NCBI GenBank assembly: GCA_017979445.1
Contig: CM030717.1
Location: 16,417,288-16,481,287, forward strand
Direction of reading: 5' to 3'
Length of the DNA: 64,000 bases
Source: Akebia trifoliata
Taxonomy: Eukaryota > Streptophyta > Magnoliopsida > Ranunculales > Lardizabalaceae
Position numbers and translations under genes: made by a program. The notes beneath the pieces were generated by a model. That model made no database searches. It saw only the letters and a program-made list of their open reading frames with translations, and was not told the DNA's origin. Of the stretch, positions 56,505-64,000 are shown piece after piece; position 1 is the first letter of the stretch, and each line of letters begins with the position of its first letter.

Positions 56505-58255
56505 TGTAGACACCTCATTTTTGCACTCGCCTGATTAACCAACTCGTCAACCCGATTGCAACGGTTCCCAATGATGGATGTTTATTCCAATGCTTTATTT
56601 TGTTATCAAATATGTTTTAGAAATTCGGATGAGGTATCTCGAATTGACAAAACCTTAGAAACCACACTACGCTAGGAAAATTCGACTCCAGAAACATAGA
56701 AATCATCATCTTGTAGACCCAAAAAGAAGCTTCACGATAAAAATCACTAAAAAATGATCAAATTATCAAAATACCCCTAACATCAAAACAAGCCTAGAGT
56801 CTACGTTACGCTTAGGATAACCCATTCAAATACATAAAACAACAAATCAAAATCAAATAAATGATTTCGCCAATTTTCACAAAATTTGACAAAATTACGA
56901 AAATACCCCTCATGAAGTTCACGACCATGTCACACAAAAAAATTTCATAAATGACACAAACTAATATTTCCATTGAATTCTTTACGAAAAATCGATTCTA
57001 AAATATTCTAGAACATTAAAAACCGATTTAAAACGTGAAAAGTCCTCTCCGGGGGCAAAACGGTAATTTCACAATTTTCATAATTAAAATTTTTGAAATT
57101 AATAAATAAAACATTAAATAATTAAAGTGAAACATTAATGAAATTAATTTAAAATTTTGAACTAAAAAAATCGATCAATCGGATTCTCATGAAAAATTAT
57201 TAAGGGTTCGTGAGATATTTCTTTAAGGACCCCTCCATTTGGGGGTCCAAAGAATTAAAGATATAATAGAGGGGGGTTCTCCAAAAATTTAAAGTCAATC
57301 AAGCAAGACTAAATTCAAGGTATTAAAGTCAATCAAGTAAGACTAAAGTCAAAATTAAAGTCAATTAAGCAAGACTAAAGTCAAGATATTAAAAGTTAAT
57401 CAATTAAGACTAAAGTCAAAATATTAAAAGTCAATCAAATAAGAACAAAAGTCAAAATCCTAATAGAGTTCTAATTAAATAATAACTCTATTTAATAGAG
57501 TTCTAACTAAAATACAACTCTACCTAAAATAATTCTAATTAAAACACAAGTCTACCTAAAACAAGTTTAATAAAATACAACTCTAACTAAAAGAATTATA
57601 ATCAAACACTAATGCTATCTAAATCAACCCTTAAAAAAATCTATAAATAGAGGTCCTCACACCCTATTTTCATATCAAATCATAAACCCTAGAAGTAGGT
57701 CTAAAAACCCCCTAACCTCCCATAAACCCTAGTTTTGGAGTTCCAATTCCTTACCTAACATCCCTCCTTCGATTTTAGCCTAAAAAACACTTAAAAGCCC
57801 TCCAAAAATACTCCAAAATCCATAACAAACTCGAAGAGTCCAGATAGAAAAAAAAAAGAGATACCTTGCCTCGGAGATCAGAAATCAAATCCGGAGACAG
57901 AACGAAGCGAGGAGTACGGTACAAGGAGCAATTTTTGTCGGATCTGAGGGAACAAGGTCTTTGCTATCGGAAAGGTATAATCTCTTACATTTTTTATTAT
58001 CTAGGTTTTTTTTAGCAATGTAATTTATTTGGAAAGTTAGTAGAGACCGGCTTTGGCCGGGCGGGGTTGGTGCGTAACACCTTCCAACCCCATAACATGA
58101 TCCCCGAATTCAATTTTTTTTTTCGATTCTAGATTAGTTTTTTTATCCGTTTAGAGTCATTGGTCAGTTCCTAGACCGTAATAACTAGGTAGCGAGTCCC
58201 AAACCTCAAGGGTCAAAAGCGGATCCACGCACCCCGAGGATCGAGGGCGCTTTCA
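56505..58255 (+). repeat. T2 3' LTR (1751 bp)
   Basis: Starts TGTAGACACC, ends GGGCGCTTTCA. AGTCAA array at 57291-57455; TATA box at 57641-57650. Close to the 5' LTR with scattered substitutions and small gaps. Confidence 0.93.
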
Positions 58256-58260
58256 GGTGC

Positions 58261-58860
58261 AGATCTACCTGGGGAAGATCAGGTCTACCATGCATCACGT
58301 AGGAGAAGTCAAAATATAGCATATGCCTCAGACAAATAATAGACATGCAGATGTTTTAGCTTACATCGCCTCGATGCTGGCTGGACAAGACAAAAGAGTA
58401 TTGTCGTTGGGCTACCAGGAACGCCCGGCAATAGACGAGCCCGAGCTAACTAGTTTAGTAGTAGTTGCAAGAAACCAATGATGGATAAGCTCAATCTTGG
58501 CCTTCTTGCAACAGGGAGAGTTTCCTAGTGATCCAAAGAAGGCCAAACGAATTAAGAGTAGAGTAGAGAGGTACACTTTCCTAGATGGGATTCTACACAA
58601 GAAGTCTATAGGAGGACCACTACTACGGTGCTTACCTCCAAAAGAAGAAAAATAGGTGTTAAGCGAAATCCACGATGGAGACTATGGAAACCATTCAGGG
58701 GCACGATCTCTAGCGCATAAAATACCATCTCAAAGCTACTTTTGGCCATATCTGTAGAAGGATCCAGTGTTGTGATAGTTTTCAAAGGCATAGGAAGATA
58801 ATCTGGCAGCTGGTAGTACAACTAAACTCCCTTGTCACCCCATGGCCCTTCGTACAGTAG
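58261..58860 (+). pseudogene. G9 RNase H end and integrase N-terminal region
   Basis: Resumes G9: YLGKIRSTMHHVGEVKI, then RHADVLAYIASMLAGQDKRV closes the archaeal RNase H (family end: N--ADALA-LAS). The integrase zinc region follows with GGPLLRCLPPKEE, EIHDGDYGNHSGARSLAHKI and YFWP. The expected HHCC is partly decayed. Several TAG/TGA codons. Confidence 0.75.
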
Positions 58861-59520
58861 GGGATCGATCTAGTGGGCCCGTTGCCTAGGACACTAGGCA
58901 ATCTAACCTTTTTGTTGGTAGCAATAAACTATTTAACTAAGTGGGCGAAAACACTCCCTATCACTAGAATTCGACAGCAAAAGGTTCATAAATTCCTTTG
59001 GGAGAACATTATTTACAGGTTTGATTTATCGCACACTATAGTTTTCGATAATAGAAGACAATTTACTAGAAAGCAGACCAGAGCATTTTGTAGTGAGCAT
59101 GAAATCACATAGTTGTTTTCCACAACATAGTATCCATAGGGCAACGGACAAGTCGAAGCTACAAATAAAGTGTTGATAAATACTTTGAAGAATAGACTAG
59201 GGGAAGTGAAGAGTAGGTGGACAGCAGTTATGCATGGAGTCTTGTGGGCTTATAGGACAACCGCCAGAACTTCCACAGGAATGTCCCCGTTAACCATGGC
59301 CTACGGAATGGAAGCGGTGATCCCCACAGAGAACAGTTTTCCCACAGTACGGTCTAAGATAGTGTAAACTGGCAAAAACGACCAATTGATGGTCGTAGAA
59401 TTGGACTTGTTAGAAGAAAAATGCGACGCAGCATTGGTCAGATTAAAGCATACTATCACAAGAAGCTGCAAAGTTACTTTAGTAAGAAAGTTCACCCCCG
59501 ATAGTTTTACGAAGGAGACT
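58861..59520 (+). pseudogene. G9 integrase catalytic core and C-terminus
   Basis: GIDLVGPLPR carries the first catalytic Asp (GAT at 58867-58869). VAINYLTKWAKTLPIT, FLWENIIYRFDLSHTIVFDN with the second Asp, and GNGQVEATNKVL with the Glu follow, so the DDE residues are present. LWAYRTTARTSTGMSPLTMA and YGMEAVIPTE are the conserved post-core motif. After a stop near 59365 the tail decays. Stops near 59110 and 59365 inactivate it. Confidence 0.85.
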
Positions 59521-60728
59521 TAGTGTTGCGATGAGTATTCCAAAAGATGAAATAGATGAACAGTGGCAAGTTGGGCACAAATTGGTAAGGGCCATATAGA
59601 GTAGTGAGAGTGGGCCAAAAGGGAGCCTACTATATTAGTAACAATGTCCGGTCAGGAGCTGCCTAGACCGTGGAATGCGTGTAATTTGAAAAGGTATTAT
59701 TAATAAATATTTTACCTTACTTGTTCTAAGTCTCTGTGCAGGAATTAGTTGGAAAGTAGGATCCAACCGGGATCCAGGCCTACGTGAGTCTTCTCTACCT
59801 TTATTGGCAGAGTAAGAAGCTGGTTGGGACCCAACTCCAACATGAGTATCAAAAACATTGTGTGGATCCAGCCGGAGTCTGGATTTATGTGGGTTTTCTC
59901 TGCCTTCATTGGCAAGGTAAGATGCTAGTCGGGATCCTACTCTGTCGTGAGTTTCAAAAGCACTAAAGTGGGATCCAGTCGGGATCTGGGCCTATGTGGA
60001 TTTTCTCTACCTTCATTGGCAAAGTTAGAAGCTGGTCAGGGCCCAGCTCTGATATGAGTAACAAAAATACTATGTGGATCCAGCTGGGATCCGGACCTAC
60101 GTGGGTCTTCTCTACCCTCATTGGCAGAGTAAGAAGCTGGTTGGGGTCCTACTCTATCATGAGTACACTAGCAGAAAATTTAGTCGATTTATAAAGTCAA
60201 AAAGTTAAAGTAAAATTAAAGCCTTCTTCAGGGATAGTGACTCGAATAGCCGTTTGTAGAGTTAACTCAGAAAAGGTTCCACCTAAAGTAATATATACTT
60301 AAAGTAGAATCTAGGGGGAGAATGTGGTAAAAGTGCAGTTGATTACTAAAGCATAAAGTAAAAATGAGTTGACTGTTAAAGCAGAGTGAGTTGATTGTTA
60401 AAGAAGAACGAGTTGATTATGAAAGTAGGATAGCAATTTAGGCATAAGTAATACGCAAGGGGTAGTATGAAGAACACATAAGAAATTTAACCAGTGTAAG
60501 TAGAGCAACAGTGAAAAAAAATGGCGTAATATTGAAGTACGCTAAGTTAAAAGGTAAGTTAGCAGGACATACACATAACATGAAGTGGTGAAGAAAAAGT
60601 AAAGTTATAGATGCGACAACAAATGTATAAATGCAAAATTATTCTACTAATAGCAAAAAGACAATACAAATGAGAGATCCTAGTGTTGGGATAGTACAAG
60701 GTGCAATAACATAATAGTTAAAAGCAAA
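59521..60728 (+). other. G9 region between integrase and antisense ORF, with 4 x ~108 bp tandem repeat
   Basis: At about 59750-60165 four copies of a 104-110 bp unit contain CTACCTTCATTGGCA, AAGCTGGT-GGG and GTGGATCCAG (start points near 59793, 59899, 60009 and 60113). Short ORFs 59784-59966 and 59994-60194 arise from the repeat. 60170-60700 is AG-rich with repeated GTTGATTGTTAAAG-like words (60335-60420). No gene. Confidence 0.75.
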
Positions 60729-63259
60729 TCATCGTTCAGGAGAAGAAGGCTGGTTTGTAGACAGAGAAGTCTGAGCAACATAAGCAGTAGGAGGATCAGC
60801 CTCAGTAGTAGAAGCAATAAGGGGATCGGCCCCAACACTAGAGCCTGAGGGGTTAGCGACTTCACCCTGGCCCTCATTAGGAATGAATGGCTATTCAAAA
60901 GGACAAGCAAAGGGTAGATCGTTGGACTGAGGTGAAGAATTCCCTGTTGGGGCAGGATTCAATTTTAATGTAGCACCAGTCTCCAAAAGATTACTAGGAG
61001 CTCGGTCAAGGATAACAATAGAGTTCCCATCCTCATCCAGCTAGAAGGGAGGAATACGCCCAAGGCGCTTAGTCCAGGGCACATTCTTGATAAGAGATAC
61101 CAAAAGAGCATCATCTATGTCCTCTTCATCGTCCCCCTCTTCTTCCTCCTCTTCATATTGAAGCCGAGCAGCCTCAAAGCTTTCGTGGTAGGTTTTCGTA
61201 CAGGTTTCATCTACCAGCCAAGAGTACTGGGCCTACAGTTTCCCTAATAGCTTCCTGGTTTCAGTCTCATCTTCTTTAGCCTAAGAAGCCTTGGCTGAAT
61301 CAACACTTGTTCTCAGAGAATTCAGTTTGAGCACATATTGATGTATTTCCTCTTTGAGCTCTACTAGCTTTGCTTCTTTCTATTACACTCTCTCATTGTA
61401 GCCAGCTAACTCCAATTGAGAAACACCCTGGAGATCTGTTAACTTTCTATTAAAGGCCTCCAAGGCCAAGTTAGCCTACATCTCATCTCTAGCCTCCCGA
61501 AAAAATTGGCTAGAAAAGGCTAGTTTAGCTTGGAGTGCATTTATTTTCTCTCCCTACTATTTGACTAGGATTGCTGCCTGGTTCTCAACCTTACGCCACT
61601 TCAGGAATGCCAAAGTCCCATAAAAATGAGCCTACAAAACAAAGGAAATAATGTCATTGCTTAGAAATTATGGAACAGATAATAGGATAAAAAGAGTGGA
61701 AGTTACCTGGTGAATGCCATGGACAAAGAGACCGAAGCCCAGGTCAGCGTTGGCCCGGTCAATGACATCTCAGTCCACGGTGAAATAGATTGTGAGAGCA
61801 AGGAAATAGCAATCACTGGGTCTTTCACCCCACAACCTTTATTGCAGACATAGCAAATGGGCTAGAAAATGTTGCTCTCATTCCCATTTCGGAGGAAGGC
61901 CCCACGACCCATCTAGGCAAAAATAACTACCTCTAAAGGAGTCTTGCGAAGTGAAAGGCCCTCGTGGTCAAACTCCTCCGGAGGAGAGGGACTCCTCTAG
62001 TTTTTCCTGACCAGCCGACGCTTCTTCAGTAGCTAAAGATCAAGAGCAAGGCTGCCCTCCCTGGTGATGGCAAAACTATGCCCTGCCTGCATCTGAGTCT
62101 CCACAAGAAGTTCCACAGAAACAACGGCAACACTAGTAGTAGCAACTGCAGTAGAAACAGAAGCAGGGGCAGCAGGGCTCCCAAGTACCACAACCAGCTA
62201 ACCAACCTCTCTAAAAAGGCTGGAACTTCAGGAAGTCTGGTTCATCTTCTTCTTCCGTCTCTTGGCTAGGATAGTGGGAAGAGCAACCTTTATGGAAGGG
62301 GAAAATGAGAGTGAGAACTTCGACAAGTTGATGTCTACAACGTTAGAGGACCCTGGTAGAATCCCAAAAGGGGGATAGTCAAAACTAGAATAGATCAAAC
62401 GGTTCAAACCCTGTTTACCAGAAGAAGAATGAGCTGGATCAATAGGATCCCATCGTTGTGGGGGAGGCCGAAGAGGAGTAGAGGTGAAAGGGAATGGATC
62501 AAGATATTCCACAATCCACCCAGCCCGGCTGGAGGGAACTCGTCGTACAAGTGGCTGAGGAACGTCAGCAAGAAGATCTTCTACCACGGCCCCCTCTACA
62601 GCCTTGGTTCAGGGGTCTACTGTCATGAGCATCCGATCTTTGGACACTCTGCGTTGTTCTTTATTGGTCTCCGCAGTCACAAGAGCTGAAGAATCTATGA
62701 AATGAACAAGGAACAGTTAAAAGTAAGATAAACTAAAAACAGAGTAAAGGACAAGACGCAAATAGTAGCCTCGAACTAGCACTACCCTAGAAGGTCCGTG
62801 GGACCCTGAATCCCTCGTGAGGAGCGCTAGGGACAAATTCCTAGTCCCCAGAAATATAGAGGGGGTCTCTATGCCACCTTTTATCAAAGCTAAGGAGAGA
62901 GAGAATCAATGCCATCACTGCATTCTTGGAAGACAATGAATAATGCTTTGGTCATTGGGGGATGGTCTTCAAATTGTACCAGGAAAGGAAGTTGTTGGGG
63001 GTAATGTCCATCTTCTCCGCAGCCTCCACCAGACGGTAGAAGTTCCTGGACATTTGGCCAAGGGCCCTGTTTATCTTACTTAGTACCTCTCTAAGGAAGG
63101 TAGAGAGAAGAAAACTAAGGCCAACCTTAATTTGACCGGCATAGATCAGGATTTCTTCTTGGCAATATTCGCTAAGGACATCAAAATCTCCTCCAACTCG
63201 AATGTGTACAGAGCAGGAGTATAGAGACTTCGTCGAAGTTGGGATACAATGATAGCCAT
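60729..63259 (-). pseudogene. G9 antisense ORF (Tat aORF, Transposase_28-like), with intron
   Basis: Between pol and the 3' LTR, opposite to pol. From ATG 63257-63259, MAIIVSQLRRSLYTPALYTF leads (with a frame change) to EYCQEEILIYAGQIKVGLSF, LREVLSKINRALGQMSRNFY and NFLSWYNLKT. This resembles the 'putative gypsy type transposon' domain (Pfam Transposase_28) common in Tat antisense ORFs. The middle (61600-61200) is helix-rich, probably coiled coil (KLVELKEEIHQYVLKLNSLR). An acidic EEEEEEGDDEEDIDDALL stretch lies near 61120. The tail SLSTNQPSSPER ends at a TGA at 60729-60731. About ten stops, many TAG at likely CAG sites. Function unknown. Confidence 0.7.
61632..61706 (-). other. Predicted intron (75 bp) in the antisense ORF
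   Basis: The minus strand has CACCAG|GTAACT at 61706 and TTTGTTTTGTAG|GC at 61632. The same reading frame is open on both sides (FGLFVHGIHQ, then AHFYGTLAFLKWRK), while the interior has in-frame stops. A second possible intron (62787-62693) ends at TTTCATAG. Confidence 0.65.
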
Positions 63260-63717
63260 TAACAAGACAAGAATGTAAAAAAAAAAGTGGGCAGAGAGAG
63301 AGAAGATTACCTCATTATGAAAGAGGTAACTGTAGCAACGAAGTAAAGATAGAGAGTCCTCTCAAAGAAGCATGATGACAAACTTTTAGAATTTTAGCAC
63401 AATGGTGAGAGAAAAGTACACTAAGTCCCTTATTTATAGGAAAGATGAAGGAGCACGTACACCTGAAAGGTCAGCATGAGCCCAGTTGAAGCGTTGCAAG
63501 ATTGGGAGTAGCGTTGAAAGTGGTGAAATATGTAAACGAACATAGATAAAGAGTTATCCATCTAAAGCCATCAAAGAAGATTCGAAGCAACGTTGCATTG
63601 AATGCGTCGATTCGGAAACAACAGGCGCAATTATGAAAGGTTAAGGCAGCCAATAAGAGAACAGATGTGTGTCTCGACAAGACGAAGAAACCTTACACCT
63701 CCTCAAGAGGGGGTAAT
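63260..63717 (-). other. Antisense leader and element 3' end
   Basis: Besides the TATA box, only the polypurine tract (CTCAAGAGGGGGTAAT, to 63717) is recognisable. ORF 63471-63680 has no motif. Confidence 0.5.
63431..63439 (-). promoter_or_regulatory. TATA box for the antisense ORF
   Basis: The minus strand reads CCTATAAATAAGG, about 170 bp upstream of the antisense ATG. A CT-rich stretch (63275-63310) lies between. This suggests a dedicated antisense promoter inside the element. Confidence 0.5.
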
Positions 63718-64000
63718 TGTAAAGGGAAATAATTGCATATTAATTTAAGCCGCACACGTGTCCAAACCGGTTGAGTGGTACCAGGCACAGATCAGTATAC
63801 GGGGCGTTGCCCTGAAAACAGGGTAGGTCAGAGTAGGGACCTCCTAAGTCTGGCTGGCATGACAACATAGCAATAAGCAAAATCAGGTTTGCCAAGCAGG
63901 GTAGGCCAGGTGATAAGGAAATCGTAAAATTGATGCCTACACGTCAATCCCAGAGATCCTAGAAGAAATCTCTACAGATAAGTACGATCAATCCAAGAGA
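63718..64000 (+). repeat. G9 3' LTR, cut by the window end
   Basis: TGTAAAGGGAAATAATTGC, then a match to 41370-41640 for the whole available length. About half of the ~566 bp LTR is visible. Confidence 0.88.

Larger units (their letters stand above)
45853..58255 (+). mobile_element. T2: non-autonomous Tat/Ogre-like LTR element, complete, in G9
   Basis: A 12.4 kb element with two 1.74-1.75 kb direct LTRs, an Arg-type primer site at 47594-47611, a 2.3 kb leader, the family leader repeat, a nearly full gag, remnants of the RT start and integrase end, a 3' untranslated region with a ~19-unit alternating array, a polypurine tract and a GGTGC target duplication. The pol core is missing as in T1, but gag is retained, so this copy may once have made its own capsid while borrowing enzymes. 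Confidence 0.92.
41370..64000 (+). mobile_element. G9: Tat-lineage Gypsy element, interrupted by T2
   Basis: Order on the plus strand: 5' LTR, primer site (from 41942, TGGTGTCATTCGTGAGAAT, apparently a decayed TGGCGCC-type site), gag, protease, RT, first RNase H, archaeal RNase H (split by T2 at 45852/58256), integrase, a 4 x ~108 bp tandem repeat, an antisense ORF on the minus strand, a polypurine tract, and the 3' LTR running off the window. Dual RNase H and an antisense ORF place it in Tat. All frames carry stops. Confidence 0.87.

Noticed and set aside
1..64000. A functional host gene, tRNA, rRNA or defence-like gene system
   Set aside because: All extended frames belong to retrotransposon proteins or repeats; I saw no exon chain, cloverleaf or ribosomal sequence.

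Overview
The window is repeat-filled, AT-rich nuclear DNA of a flowering plant with a large genome. I found no convincing host gene, tRNA, rRNA or CRISPR array. Nearly everything recognisable is a transposable element: Ty3/Gypsy elements of the Tat and chromovirus groups, one Ty1/Copia element, a solo LTR, a non-autonomous hAT element and Helitron-like repeats. Stops and frameshifts break every long coding region, so these are old, silenced copies. The lineages present and the tRNA-iMet-type primer sites indicate a plant; I cannot name the species.

Layout. (1) 1-3046 and 12704-15323 form one minus-strand Tat/Ogre-like element (T3). It has a 1.75 kb 5' LTR (13575-15323), a long leader and an ORF1 resembling DUF7745 proteins at the left edge. 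(2) T1 (3047-12698, plus) is a member of the same family inserted in T3, with the 5-bp target duplication GTTTC. (3) T3 is itself inserted in an LTR of G4 (15324-23432, minus), a chromovirus-like element with ~3 kb LTRs and a decayed gag. (4) 23438-28530 holds a Tat-lineage pol on the minus strand (G5), with a possible antisense ORF and a 1.09 kb hAT element (24248-25337). (5) ~28600-31405 is a plus-strand chromovirus-like element (G6) whose reverse transcriptase is split by an inversion. (6) 30445-36372 is a short-LTR Copia element (C7), broken by the same inversion. (7) Palindromic ~95 bp modules flank the Copia, and one is split by a 3.17 kb solo LTR (36878-40049, target duplication GATAT). 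(8) 40130-41369 is a tandem of Helitron-like units. (9) 41370-64000 is a Tat element (G9) with gag, protease, RT, RNase H, integrase and a spliced antisense ORF. It is interrupted in RNase H by T2 (45853-58255, target duplication GGTGC), the best-preserved member of the T1/T3 family.

How the parts relate. T1, T2 and T3 share 1.7 kb LTRs with clustered WRKY-type W-boxes, an Arg-type primer site, a leader bounded by inverted arms, and (T1, T2) a 3' untranslated region with alternating ~52 bp tandem repeats. T1 and T2 lack the core of pol but keep fragments of its start and of the integrase C-terminus. They are therefore deletion derivatives that would have needed enzymes from a full-length relative. 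The nesting gives a relative order: G4 before T3 before T1, and G9 before T2.

The observations most worth checking are the small inversion that swapped the 3' parts of a Gypsy and a Copia element, the W-box arrays, the leader inverted arms with exchangeable contents, the alternating repeat array, and the antisense ORF with its own TATA box and intron.
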